Source: JAUVKT01 sp036350795
Lineage (GTDB): Bacteria; Bacteroidota; Bacteroidia; Bacteroidales; VadinHA17
NCBI GenBank assembly: GCA_036350795.1
Contig: JAZBNV010000027.1
Coordinates: forward strand, 1-19,405
Direction of reading: 5' to 3'
DNA: 19,405 bases
Positions 1-7,344 of this stretch are shown here, piece after piece. Below the pieces are notes generated by a model. That model was given only the letters and a program-made list of their open reading frames with translations, was not told where the DNA came from and did not search any database. The position numbers and the translations under genes are program-made. Every line of letters starts with the position of its first letter. The stretch's first letter is position 1.

Positions 1-536
1 ACAAATACAAGATCCCAGGTCATTGCAGCAAATAAACCCAGGATAGCAGATAAACTGGTAAGGGCATCAGCTATTACATGCAGGTAGGCTGCCCTGATGT
101 TTATATCTGATTTATTTTTATCGGTATGGAGCAGAAAAGCACTTATAATATTTACTATAAGCCCGATAAATGCAACTGTAATAGCATCCCTGTAATTAAT
201 ATCAATGGGATTGGAAAGCCGATGTATTGCTTCGCTCATTATTACAAAGGCGAATATCAGCAATATTATACCACTGCTATACCCGGAGAGTGAGAGTATT
301 TTTTCCGGACTCCCATCAAAATCTTTCTTGCGGGATAAGCGTCTTACATAAATATATGCTATCCAGCTCAGTCCTATCGCCAGCACATGCGATCCCATAT
401 GAATTCCATCGGCAAGCAGGGCCATCGATCCTGATAACATTCCGAAAATAATCTCCACTACCATGGTAGCAGCCGTAATAAGAACTACCCAGAGTGTTTT
501 CTTTTCATTGGTCTTATGATGATGTCCATGGCCCAT
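1..536 (-). CDS. dmeF: DmeF-like CDF-family divalent metal cation exporter (C-terminus outside window)
   Basis: The reverse strand translates without a stop from ATG at 536 to the window edge, giving 178 N-terminal residues of a family normally near 300. The protein begins MGHGHHHK, a His-rich metal-binding start. The second membrane helix carries ADGIHMGSH, where the HxxxH pattern differs from the HxxxD of zinc exporters and matches the DmeF (cobalt/nickel) branch. A later helix carries AAYLHVIADALTS, the usual HxxxD metal site of TM5. Hydrophobic segments alternate with short loops as expected for a CDF. The family exports divalent metals across the inner membrane by proton antiport. The loop before TM5 is short (LHTDKNKSDINI) and lacks the long His stretch common in DmeF. 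The family call is firm; the metal is inferred. Confidence 0.85.
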   Translation of the reverse strand, partial: MGHGHHHKTNEKKTLWVVLITAATMVVEIIFGMLSGSMALLADGIHMGSHVLAIGLSWIAYIYVRRLSRKKDFDGSPEKILSLSGYSSGIILLIFAFVIMSEAIHRLSNPIDINYRDAITVAFIGLIVNIISAFLLHTDKNKSDINIRAAYLHVIADALTSLSAILGLFAAMTWDLVF

Positions 537-617
537 AATAAACCGATACTAATGAGGCTAAAAAATATTCCTCTTCATAGTATAACAAAACTGCTTTTGA
601 TTGGTTTGGAAAAACAA

Positions 618-1409
618 CTATTTCTTTATAAGTACAATCCGGTTATTCAGGGCCCTGCCTTCAACTGTCTGATTGTCTGCAAGAGGGTCTTCTTCTCCAA
701 AACCTTTTACTGAAAGAAGCGACTCATCAATACCCAGCTCAGCCAGCTTGCCGGCAATTGCCTGTGCCCTGCTCAGGGAAAGCCGGAGATTATTATCGGA
801 AATACCTATATTATCAGTATATGAATGAAGCTCGAACTGTGAACCCGGATAGAGCTTAATAGTCCCTGCTATCATATCAATAACCGGTTTGCATTCCTCC
901 TTTAAGACACATTCAGCCCTGTCAAAATTGAAATAAAGTATTGCATAGCCTTTTTCATCAATACTTTTTTTAAGGTCACCCGGCTCGATCTTACTTAATT
1001 TTTCTGCTTTGCGAATTATATTAAGTGTATAATAAAAATCTTCGGCAAAAAGATCAATCCAGGTTGTAATATCCCCCGATTTATAAACCATGAATTTCTG
1101 GTTAGGGTCATCTCCATATATCTTTCCTCCTTCTGCTTTAACGGCTTCACCAAACTTGGAGACAATCTTCTGAGGATCAATCTCTCCCTCGCACTCATAA
1201 TAATAATAGCTAATCTGGCCTTCAACAATCAGGTTATTACCATTCTCATCACAGAAACGGTAGGCACCGAAATCTGTAAGGGTGTAATCGTATATGGTAA
1301 ATCCCGGCAGTCTTTCGAACAAGGGGGGATCCTTTACGCTCTCAAAATCCTGGGAAAAAAGCGGGGTTGCCAGTAATAAGACAAATAATATGGAACATAT
1401 TTTAACCAT
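618..1409 (-). CDS. Exported OmpA C-terminal-domain protein
   Basis: I place the start at the internal ATG (1409), nine codons inside the longest open frame, because MVKICSILFVLLLATPLFSQ is then a clean signal peptide. The longer start would put nine polar residues before it. The mature N-terminal half contains the sequences PLFERLPGFTIYDY, EGQISYYYYE and SKFGEAVKAEGGKIYG. It resembles the DUF4892-like region found before OmpA domains in other bacteria. The last ~105 residues form an OmpA/MotB-like peptidoglycan-binding domain: ILYFNFDRAE, then HSYTDNIG with the conserved Asp, then LSLSRAQAI with the conserved Arg, then GFGEEDPLADN and GRALNNRIVL. It probably anchors in the periplasm or at the outer membrane and binds diaminopimelate of peptidoglycan. 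It lies downstream of folB on the same strand with a gap of about 80 bases. Its specific role is unknown. Confidence 0.85.
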   Translation of the reverse strand: MVKICSILFVLLLATPLFSQDFESVKDPPLFERLPGFTIYDYTLTDFGAYRFCDENGNNLIVEGQISYYYYECEGEIDPQKIVSKFGEAVKAEGGKIYGDDPNQKFMVYKSGDITTWIDLFAEDFYYTLNIIRKAEKLSKIEPGDLKKSIDEKGYAILYFNFDRAECVLKEECKPVIDMIAGTIKLYPGSQFELHSYTDNIGISDNNLRLSLSRAQAIAGKLAELGIDESLLSVKGFGEEDPLADNQTVEGRALNNRIVLIKK

Positions 1410-1488
1410 AGGTAATAGTTCTTGTTGACCAGCCAAATCAGCCCCAATAAGTTACAAAAAACTATAACCCGTGTCAAGTCAAAATTGC

Positions 1489-1839
1489 CTACCTGCTCAT
1501 TTCCACACCAACCGAGCCAATATGCCCGCCCATGGGGGGATTCATCTTACGAATCTTAACTGTGGCTTTTGTAATCCCGCCCATTTTATCATAGAGGGAA
1601 TCAAGAATGCGTCCCGCAATATGCTCAAGAAGGTTGGATTTAAGCTCCATGGCTTCTTTAACCGCCCTGTAGGCAAGCTGGTAATCTGTTGCGTCTTCAA
1701 GCCTGTCGCTTCCGGCAGCCGGCTCCAGATCGGTTTCAATAATAAGGTCTATAAGGAACTTATTGCCAACTATCTGCTCTTCGTGGTAATGGCCATGGAA
1801 AGCGTAGAATTCCATGTTTTCGATTAGTATTTTACCCAT
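1489..1839 (-). CDS. folB: Dihydroneopterin aldolase
   Basis: At 116 residues the length is typical of FolB. The enzyme converts 7,8-dihydroneopterin to 6-hydroxymethyl-7,8-dihydropterin and glycolaldehyde in folate synthesis, in the cytoplasm. The N-terminus KILIENMEFYAFHGHYHEEQ is the family signature, and the Glu at 20-21 corresponds to the conserved active-site Glu. TDYQLAY places a Tyr at 53, and VKIRKMNPPMGG places the catalytic Lys at 98, matching the spacing of characterised enzymes. The helix LLEHIAGRILD is also conserved. It is the first gene of a minus-strand run leading into the OmpA-domain gene, and is divergent from the membrane protein starting at 2018. I found no clear minus-strand promoter. 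Confidence 0.95.
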   Translation of the reverse strand: MGKILIENMEFYAFHGHYHEEQIVGNKFLIDLIIETDLEPAAGSDRLEDATDYQLAYRAVKEAMELKSNLLEHIAGRILDSLYDKMGGITKATVKIRKMNPPMGGHIGSVGVEMSR

Positions 1840-1863
1840 ATAATGATTTGTTAAACCACCCCG

Positions 1864-1919
1864 CCCTTCGCTTTGCTCAGGGCACCCCTCCTTACTTTCG
1901 CAAGGAGGGGAAACTTTTT
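1864..1919. repeat. Intergenic repeat with perfect GC-rich hairpin
   Basis: CCCCTCCTT (1885-1893) and AAGGAGGGG (1902-1910) form a perfect 9-bp stem with an 8-base loop, followed on the plus strand by AAACTTTTT. Just before it, CCCTTCGCTTTGCTCAGGGC (1864-1883) resembles the TTCG...GCTCAG repeats at 2981-3010 and 12143-12171. It looks like a terminator, but it lies between two divergent gene starts and so ends neither gene. A repetitive-element origin is more likely. Confidence 0.6.
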
Positions 1920-1945
1920 ATTATTTCAAAAAGAATTGTAATATA

Positions 1946-1977
1946 TTTGGTTTATTATATAAACTACCTTACATTTG
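1946..1977 (+). promoter_or_regulatory. Bacteroidota-type promoter for the membrane protein/winged-helix operon
   Basis: TTTG at 1946-1949 (-33) and TACATTTG at 1970-1977 (-7, consensus TAnnTTTG) are separated by 20 bases, the spacing preferred by the Bacteroidota primary sigma factor. Transcription would start near 1983, about 35 bases before the ATG at 2018. This is the best promoter match in the window. Confidence 0.7.
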
Positions 1978-2017
1978 TAACATATTTACGATTATAAACC
2001 GTTTAATTAATACTACC

Positions 2018-2596
2018 ATGAATGATAATGAGAAACACATGACGGGAGAAGAGAGTCTGAAAATTATTACAGATATGATCACAAAAACCAAGCTTAATAT
2101 TGGGCAGAGCATCTTCCATCTGCTATTCTGGGGTTGGTTAATCTTAATCTGCAGCCTTGCAGAAATTATACTGGCGAATTTTACTTCATTTGAGCATCCT
2201 TACTATGCATGGTTACTTACAGTTCCCGGTATATTTGTATCGATGATATATGGATTCGTAAGAGGGCGGAAGCAAACAGTGTACACATACGCCGACAGGC
2301 TGAATATGTGGACATGGATGGCATTTATGATCTCAGCCATACTATTGTTTATATTCCTTTCCAGGCAGATGCAAAATGTTGCTCCATTTATACTGCTTCT
2401 TGCCGGATACGCAACATTTTTATCAGGAATAATTATAAAATTCAAGCCGCTAATATATGGGGGAATAAGCTTCTGGGTTTTTGCTCTTGTTGCCTACCTC
2501 ATTGGCGATTTAATTAATGTAATACCTGTAGTACCTATGGCTGTGCTTACAGGCTATCTCCTGCCCGGATACTTTTTAAGGAAAGAGGGGAAATAA
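2018..2596 (+). CDS. Polytopic inner-membrane protein of unknown function
   Basis: The 192-residue protein has a charged 30-residue N-terminus followed by five or six membrane segments, at roughly residues 32-53, 63-81, 97-115, 121-140, 145-166 and 168-186. I recognise no catalytic motif. It is followed at once by a winged-helix regulator. The TAA stop of this gene and the ATG of the next share one base (TAATG), so the two are probably translationally coupled and belong to one functional unit. Small membrane protein plus HTH_34-type regulator pairs occur in Bacteroidota, and one plausible role is sensing or responding to a membrane signal. No substrate can be named. Confidence 0.85.
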   Translation: MNDNEKHMTGEESLKIITDMITKTKLNIGQSIFHLLFWGWLILICSLAEIILANFTSFEHPYYAWLLTVPGIFVSMIYGFVRGRKQTVYTYADRLNMWTWMAFMISAILLFIFLSRQMQNVAPFILLLAGYATFLSGIIIKFKPLIYGGISFWVFALVAYLIGDLINVIPVVPMAVLTGYLLPGYFLRKEGK

Positions 2597-2886
2597 TGAC
2601 ACGCTATAATGATCTCGATCCGCTGCTTCATTCACAATTAAGACTGGCTATAGTCTCTATTTTGATGAATACAGATGCTGCTGAATTTACTTTTATAAAA
2701 GAACAAACGGGAGCGACATCAGGGAACCTAAGCATTCAGATCACAAAACTGAAGGACGCCGGCTATATAAAGGTGGAGAAACGCTTCTCTAATAATTACC
2801 CTCAGACTCTATGCCGGATTACTAAGCTCGGACGACAAAAATTCGAGGAATATGTAAATAGCCTCGGACAGTATATTAAGCCATAA
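2596..2886 (+). CDS. Winged-helix transcriptional regulator (HTH_34-like, PF13601 type)
   Basis: The 96-residue single-domain protein begins LDPLLHSQLRLAIVSILMNTDAAEFTFI, the opening helices of the family. A recognition helix follows (ATSGNLSIQITKLKDAGYI), then a wing (IKVEKRFSNNYPQTLCRITKLGRQKFEEYV). This resembles the MarR/ArsR-like regulators classed as HTH_34, which bind DNA as dimers and usually lack a ligand domain. Its start overlaps the stop of the upstream membrane-protein gene by one base, so the pair is co-transcribed from the promoter near 1946-1977. It likely regulates its own operon or linked genes, which is an inference. Hairpin repeats follow directly at 2896-2968 and may limit read-through into glnS. 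Confidence 0.88.
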   Translation: MTRYNDLDPLLHSQLRLAIVSILMNTDAAEFTFIKEQTGATSGNLSIQITKLKDAGYIKVEKRFSNNYPQTLCRITKLGRQKFEEYVNSLGQYIKP

Positions 2887-2895
2887 TTCCAGGAT

Positions 2896-2918
2896 AGTGT
2901 GGGTCTCTGACCCACGCT
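2896..2918. repeat. Palindromic intergenic repeat, hairpin 1
   Basis: GTGGGTC and GACCCAC pair around the triloop TCT. The stem extends outward to 10 bp (2896-2905 with 2909-2918) with one G-T wobble. It lies 10 bases after the winged-helix gene and is followed only by TT, so it is a weak terminator candidate. It more resembles a dispersed palindromic repeat. Confidence 0.6.
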
Positions 2919-2939
2919 TTAACCCCGTAATTACAAAAT

Positions 2940-2968
2940 GATGGCGTGGATCACAAATCCACACCATC
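2940..2968. repeat. Palindromic intergenic repeat, hairpin 2
   Basis: GATGGCGTGGAT (2940-2951) pairs with ATCCACACCATC (2957-2968) around the loop CACAA, a 12-bp stem with a single C/A mismatch. Its core (GTGGAT/ATCCAC) is a variant of the GTGGGTC/GACCCAC core of the hairpin 20 bases upstream, which suggests two related repeat units side by side. Confidence 0.6.
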
Positions 2969-2980
2969 TCCCAATATTAT

Positions 2981-3010
2981 AGATTCTTCGCTTACGCTCA
3001 GAATGACAAT
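2981..3010. repeat. Dispersed TTCG...GCTCAG...GACA intergenic repeat
   Basis: The unit starts AGATTCTTCGCTTACGCTCA and ends GAATGACAAT. It shares its layout with 12143-12171 (CCTTCG...GCGCTCAG...ATGACAG). Read on the other strand it begins TGTCATTC, the same terminus as the repeats at 10873 and 10915. Confidence 0.55.
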
Positions 3011-3021
3011 GGTTTTTTAAC

Positions 3022-3042
3022 TATTTTTGCATTGCAAAAATA
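3022..3042 (+). promoter_or_regulatory. glnS promoter -7 element inside a perfect palindrome
   Basis: TATTTTTG (3022-3029) fits the Bacteroidota -7 consensus TAnnTTTG. It forms one arm of a perfect inverted repeat, TATTTTTGC / ATT / GCAAAAATA, so the same -7 element is present on both strands. The glnS ATG (3050) follows only 7 bases after the palindrome, giving a very short leader. No convincing -33 box is visible; a dispersed repeat occupies that position. Confidence 0.45.
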
Positions 3043-3049
3043 AGCAGGC

Positions 3050-4756
3050 ATGAGCGAGAAAAACATAAGCGATAAAAGCAAGAAGTCAGAGGATAGCAGC
3101 TCCCTTAATTTTATAGAACAATTTATTAAAGAAGACCTGCAGAAAGGTAAAAACAATGGAAGGGTGCACACCCGCTTTCCACCCGAGCCCAACGGCTACC
3201 TCCATATCGGTCATGCAAAAGCTATTTGCCTGGATTTCGGGACAGCCGAAAAATTTGGTGGTAAGTGTAACCTGAGGTTCGATGATACAAACCCCGTAAA
3301 GGAAGAAGTTGAATTTGTAGATTCGATTAAGGAAGATATCCACTGGCTTGGATTCGACTGGGAAGATCGTGAATTTTATGCTTCAGACTATTTCGGCAGA
3401 CTGTATGATTTTGCTGTGGATCTTATTAACAGGGGACTGGCCTATATTGACGACCAGAGCTCTGAGAAGATTGCAGAACAAAAAGGAAGCCCCAACAAAC
3501 CCGGAACTGAAAGTCCTTTCAGAAACAGGCCTGCCAGAGAGAGCCTTGATATTTTTGAAAGGATGAACAGGGGCGAATTCGAAGAAGGAAGCCATGTGCT
3601 GAGAGCAAAAGTTGACATGGCATCGCCCAATATGCATATGAGAGACCCCGTAATTTACCGGATAATCAAAAGACCTCACCACCGTACCGGTACTACCTGG
3701 AATGTATACCCCATGTACGACTTTGCACACGGCCAGTCTGACTATTTTGAAGGAATAACCCATTCACTATGCACACTTGAATTTGAGGTGCACCGTCCGC
3801 TCTACGACTGGTTTACAGATAAGCTGAAAACTGATGACTACAGGCCAAGGCAGATTGAATTTAACCGCCTGAACCTTACATACACGGTAATGAGCAAGCG
3901 CCTGCTTCAGCAACTGGTTGAGGAGAAGCTTGTGAAGGGATGGGACGATCCCAGGATGCCCACTCTTTCGGGTTTGAGAAGAAGAGGCTATACCCCGGAG
4001 GCAATAAAGAATTTTATTAACAGCATAGGCTATACCAAGGTGGAAGCCATAAATGATGTTGCCCTGCTCGAATACGCCATTAAAGAAGATCTCAATAAGA
4101 TTGCTCCCCGGGTATTCGCGGTGCTCGACCCCCTGAAGGTAATTATTACAAACTTCCCGGAAAATAGTGTTGAAGAAATGGAGGTGATCAACAACCCTGA
4201 AGATGAAACACAGGGCTCAAGAAAGATTCCATTCAGCCGCGAGATATATATCGAAAGAGATGACTTTATGGAAGATCCCCCGAATAAATTCTTCCGCCTT
4301 GGACCTGAAAGAGAGGTTCGCCTTAAAGGTGCCTATATAGTAAAATGCACGGGATACAAAAAAAATAATACAACAGGAGAAATAGAGGAAGTCTACTGCA
4401 CTTACGACCATAACACCAGGAGCGGCGGACCTGAAGCAGGGAGGGCGGTAAAGGGAACCCTGCACTGGGTGTCGCTGCCTCATGCCCTGGATGCAGAGGT
4501 AAGACTCTACGACAGACTGTTTATGCATGAAGATCCACTCGGGCAGAAAGGACAGGACTACAGGAGCTACCTTAATCCCGATTCCTTGAAGCTTATTACT
4601 GCAAAAGTTGAACCAGGCCTGGCAAAGGCCATGCCACTTGAGAAATTCCAGTTTCAGCGAATAGGATATTTTTGTGTCGATAAGGACTCCGAACCCGGTA
4701 AACCGGTATTTAACCGAACTGTTCCCCTGCGGGATTCATGGTCGAATAAGAAGTAA
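3050..4756 (+). CDS. glnS: Glutaminyl-tRNA synthetase
   Basis: The 568-residue length is typical of bacterial GlnRS. The enzyme charges tRNA(Gln) with glutamine using ATP. The class I catalytic domain carries PPEPNGYLHIGHAKA with the HIGH motif at residues 52-55, followed by RFDDTNP. The second signature VMSKR is at 280-284 (KMSKS equivalent), followed by WDDPRMPTLSGLRRRGYTPEAI. The C-terminal two-barrel anticodon-binding region includes EIYIERDDFMEDPP and GTLHWVSLPHALDAEVRLYDRLF, both diagnostic of GlnRS rather than GluRS. The N-terminus has about 20 extra charged residues before the conserved NFIEQFIKEDL. It is monocistronic by spacing, with repeats upstream and 83 bases before the next gene. 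A separate gltX in the window fits direct glutaminylation. Confidence 0.98.
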   Translation: MSEKNISDKSKKSEDSSSLNFIEQFIKEDLQKGKNNGRVHTRFPPEPNGYLHIGHAKAICLDFGTAEKFGGKCNLRFDDTNPVKEEVEFVDSIKEDIHWLGFDWEDREFYASDYFGRLYDFAVDLINRGLAYIDDQSSEKIAEQKGSPNKPGTESPFRNRPARESLDIFERMNRGEFEEGSHVLRAKVDMASPNMHMRDPVIYRIIKRPHHRTGTTWNVYPMYDFAHGQSDYFEGITHSLCTLEFEVHRPLYDWFTDKLKTDDYRPRQIEFNRLNLTYTVMSKRLLQQLVEEKLVKGWDDPRMPTLSGLRRRGYTPEAIKNFINSIGYTKVEAINDVALLEYAIKEDLNKIAPRVFAVLDPLKVIITNFPENSVEEMEVINNPEDETQGSRKIPFSREIYIERDDFMEDPPNKFFRLGPEREVRLKGAYIVKCTGYKKNNTTGEIEEVYCTYDHNTRSGGPEAGRAVKGTLHWVSLPHALDAEVRLYDRLFMHEDPLGQKGQDYRSYLNPDSLKLITAKVEPGLAKAMPLEKFQFQRIGYFCVDKDSEPGKPVFNRTVPLRDSWSNKK

Positions 4757-4839
4757 CTGATCGAATAATCGGGTCACCTTCTCGATTTCAGCATAAAATT
4801 TGAGGTATATGTATTAATTTTGATATACTTTACCTGCAA

Positions 4840-5550
4840 ATGATATACAGAAGCTCCATAAGCCTGCTGCTGACCCTGTGTCTCAATATTTTAACAGTTG
4901 CCCAGATATCGACTGTAAATATTGCGGGCGAGCAATTTTCAGGAAGAATAGCATATTTTAAGGATACTAAATCAAAGGCCATACTTGGTAATACCTATAT
5001 CTCGGAGGATTGGATGATAGGTAGCATTGAGACCGTTTCGGGACATAAAACCGAAGGCCTGGTAAGGCTTAATGCACTGAGTAAGGAAATTGAGCTGATA
5101 AATGGTAATGACACTGTTGTAATATCCGAAACCTTCGATGTAAAAAAGGTAAACCTGGGAGGGCTGAGCTTTGTGACTGCCATTACCATAGAAGAAAGGG
5201 GCTCAAAAATACTGCTAAACACCCACTTCCTTAACCTGCTATACGACAGCAGTATACAGTTACTTAAGAAGTTTGATGTTACATCCTATCACAACCTGTA
5301 TGTTCCGAACTATATGGGAGGTGCGGGCGATGGCAATATGTATTACAGGATGGGGGTGAGTTATTACTACCGCCTAAATGATGGCTCGGCTGCCTATCCC
5401 TTAAAAAAGAATGCAAATAGTATTGCCCTTGTATTTGGTATTGAAAAGAATGTTGTCAGAAATTTAATCAGGATAAACAAATTATCCCTCAGTAAAGAAA
5501 AAGACCTTGTAAGATTATTTTCTATTCTCAATGCTGAAAAAGTACAGTAA
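4840..5550 (+). CDS. Exported protein of unknown function
   Basis: The 236-residue protein has an N-terminal signal peptide (SISLLLTLCLNILTVAQ, cleavage probably near residue 22). The mature part is rich in beta-type alternation: IGSIETVSGHKTEGLVRLNALSKEIELINGNDTVVISETFDVKKVNL. A more polar C-terminal half includes YHNLYVPNYMGGAGDGNMYYRMGVSYYYRLNDG and ends in a lysine-rich helix (KLSLSKEKDLVRLFSILNAEK). I recognise no catalytic family. Its end overlaps the next signal-peptide gene by 20 bases, so it heads a three-gene set of exported proteins (4840-6773). The periplasm or cell surface is the likely location. Function is unknown. Confidence 0.8.
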   Translation: MIYRSSISLLLTLCLNILTVAQISTVNIAGEQFSGRIAYFKDTKSKAILGNTYISEDWMIGSIETVSGHKTEGLVRLNALSKEIELINGNDTVVISETFDVKKVNLGGLSFVTAITIEERGSKILLNTHFLNLLYDSSIQLLKKFDVTSYHNLYVPNYMGGAGDGNMYYRMGVSYYYRLNDGSAAYPLKKNANSIALVFGIEKNVVRNLIRINKLSLSKEKDLVRLFSILNAEKVQ

Positions 5551-6349
5551 AAATATAATCCTTTTAATGCTGCTGATTTATGCAGGATTGCCGGCCTTCC
5601 CACAGAAAAACAGGCCTGCCAGGGTAGCCAATATGGAAGTGCTTGTAATCGAAAATTCAAAGCTCAGGATCGCTTATGATATACTTAACTCTGACAGCAG
5701 CAGGCGACACGAAGTAAACGTGATTTTTTTCAGCACAGACGATAACAGGGCAATGTTTCCCAGGACAATCAGCGGGGATATTGGTGTGATTTCGGGAGGC
5801 GGAAGGAAGACAATAGAATGGGATATAACAAAAGATTTTAACCAGATGCAGGAAGATTTCTATCCCATGCTGATACTTGATGGAAGAGACAGGATAGGAA
5901 CCAGTACCGGTGGATGGAGAAACGCTGCACTCTCATTGGCAGTACCCGGCCTGGGCGACTATTTTGTTGCCTCCACCTACGACATGAAAATTAAACCCTG
6001 GATGAGGACTCTGGCAGCATATGCATTTATCGGGGCCGGATATTATACACAGAAAACAAGGGTCAGGGAAGAATATATACAGCTTGAATACACCCACGGA
6101 AGCATGTATGAAGGGGGGCCGATAGTCCCCATGTTTGTTCCAAAGGTTTATCCCGGTGAAGTACATTACCGGTTCTTTAAATGGGACTCTGAGATATTTT
6201 ATACCATTGGCGGGGCAATCTGGCTTGCAGATATATTCTGGGTATTTAATGAAGGATATATAAATGATAAGATTTCAAAATTCTACTGGGGTAAAGATTT
6301 AAAAATAATTGCTGCCAATAAGCAGCTTGGGATAAGTATTAAATTCTGA
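5531..6349 (+). CDS. Exported protein with beta-sandwich N-terminus and DUF5683-like membrane region
   Basis: The 272-residue protein starts with a signal peptide (KNIILLMLLIYAGLPAFPQ). Residues ~33-115 read as a domain common in Bacteroidota exported proteins: NSKLRIAYDILNSDSSRRHEVNVIFFSTDD, then ISGDIGVISGGGRKTIEWDITKDF. Further on, AALSLAVPGLGDYFV (~135-150) resembles the SxxxPGxG motif of DUF5683 proteins. It is followed by one or two hydrophobic stretches (TLAAYAFIGAGYY and IFYTIGGAIWLADIFWVF), which suggests envelope association. The start lies 20 bases inside the upstream gene and the stop is one base before the next ATG, so all three are probably co-expressed. The biochemical role is unknown. 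Confidence 0.78.
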   Translation: MLKKYSKNIILLMLLIYAGLPAFPQKNRPARVANMEVLVIENSKLRIAYDILNSDSSRRHEVNVIFFSTDDNRAMFPRTISGDIGVISGGGRKTIEWDITKDFNQMQEDFYPMLILDGRDRIGTSTGGWRNAALSLAVPGLGDYFVASTYDMKIKPWMRTLAAYAFIGAGYYTQKTRVREEYIQLEYTHGSMYEGGPIVPMFVPKVYPGEVHYRFFKWDSEIFYTIGGAIWLADIFWVFNEGYINDKISKFYWGKDLKIIAANKQLGISIKF

Positions 6350-6350
6350 A

Positions 6351-6773
6351 ATGTACAAAGAGATCTTACATATTCTGATTGTCATGGCTTTTCTTACAGG
6401 AGCCTGCACTGAAAAGTACATACCAGAGCCCAACCAGGTAGCATTTGCGACAGATCTCTGGGGCTGGTCATATTATATCAGTTATGATGAAGACTGGGTG
6501 CCCGTGTACCAGCTCGGAACCACTGATACTGAAATTGACCATTATATTTATTTTCATGTAGATACCATAAATTCTACCGGAAAGGAAGGAACAGACTTTT
6601 ATTTTCCCGAAGGCGACTCCCTGCTGATTGAGAAAAACAAATATCTTGGGTATATTAAGATCAGGCGCAGCAACAATCCTGAAATACTAAGTCCGAGGGT
6701 ATTGATTATTCTTGATGGTAACGATATTATTGAGCCCAAAAAAGGTATGGACAGGTGTTTTATCCTGTTTTAG
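6351..6773 (+). CDS. Putative lipoprotein with Calx-beta/DUF4843-like fold
   Basis: The 140-residue protein begins MYKEILHILIVMAFLTGACTEK. LTGAC is a lipobox, so Cys19 would be lipidated. The rest resembles short Bacteroidota lipoproteins with an immunoglobulin-like domain: HYIYFHVDTINSTGKEGTDFYFPEGDSLLIEKNKYLGYIKIRR. The segment GTDFYFPEGDSLLIEKNKYLGYIKI follows the pattern of Calx-beta/DUF4843 domains (G-x-D-Y-x-F, then a glycine turn and a beta strand). It starts one base after the previous stop and is the last gene of the exported trio. Its stop overlaps the convergent acetyltransferase by four bases. It is probably anchored in the outer or inner membrane. The assignment to DUF4843 is tentative. 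Confidence 0.75.
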   Translation: MYKEILHILIVMAFLTGACTEKYIPEPNQVAFATDLWGWSYYISYDEDWVPVYQLGTTDTEIDHYIYFHVDTINSTGKEGTDFYFPEGDSLLIEKNKYLGYIKIRRSNNPEILSPRVLIILDGNDIIEPKKGMDRCFILF

Positions 6774-7312
6774 GATCTCTTTGCTTCCCATTCATCCCTG
6801 CTAATCCGGTAAACATAAGACGCCATGTCAAGGCAGGTAATCTCTTCCATTCTTTTAAGTCCCAGTTTTTCGGATACGCTCATTGAATATTTATTATTGA
6901 TATTAATTACCGTAATAACACTGTTGGCAAGTTTGTTTTCAAAGGCCAGATCGAGAAAGGCCTTTGCTGCTTCGCTGGCAAAACCCTTTCCCCTGTACTC
7001 CTCTATTATATGATATCCTATCTCAAGTTCATCAGGCCTGCTGACATTCATTTTAATAAGTCCGCACTGCCCCACCAGGTTTAAACCCTCTTTCTCTACC
7101 AGGGCCATAAGCCCGTATTCTCCATTCCTGTATCTTCTGAACTGTCTTTCCATCCACTCCCCGGAATGTTCGCAGGGCGACTTATCATCTTTAAGGCCAA
7201 TAAAGTCAAAACAGGATGTGTCGAGAAAGAACCTGCTCCAAACCGGCGTATCACGCCTGTGAAGCTTTCTTATAATCAGGCGGTCTGTTTCCAATCCTTT
7301 GAGATAGTGCAT
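6770..7312 (-). CDS. GNAT-family N-acetyltransferase (RimJ/RimL type)
   Basis: At 180 residues it has the usual length of Acetyltransf_3-type GNAT enzymes, which transfer acetyl from acetyl-CoA to an amino group. It opens with GLETDRLIIRKLHRRDTPVW, the family's first strand and helix. The acetyl-CoA site is ELEIGYHIIEEYRGKGFASEAAKAFLDLAFE, containing the R-G-K-G-F-A pyrophosphate loop. NINNKYSMSVSEKLGLKR is the C-terminal helix and strand that ends the fold. RimJ/RimL relatives modify ribosomal protein N-termini, but many members act on small molecules or antibiotics, so the substrate is not assigned. It is convergent with the lipoprotein gene, with overlapping stops. A -7 element for it is visible at 7345-7352. 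Confidence 0.92.
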   Translation of the reverse strand: MHYLKGLETDRLIIRKLHRRDTPVWSRFFLDTSCFDFIGLKDDKSPCEHSGEWMERQFRRYRNGEYGLMALVEKEGLNLVGQCGLIKMNVSRPDELEIGYHIIEEYRGKGFASEAAKAFLDLAFENKLANSVITVININNKYSMSVSEKLGLKRMEEITCLDMASYVYRISRDEWEAKRS

Positions 7313-7344
7313 AGGTATATAGCTATTTCCATAATCAGAATCAG

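Noticed and set aside
1471..1827. 118-residue open frame on the plus strand
   Set aside because: It is antisense to folB, whose family motifs and catalytic residues are clear. The frame shows no recognisable domain.
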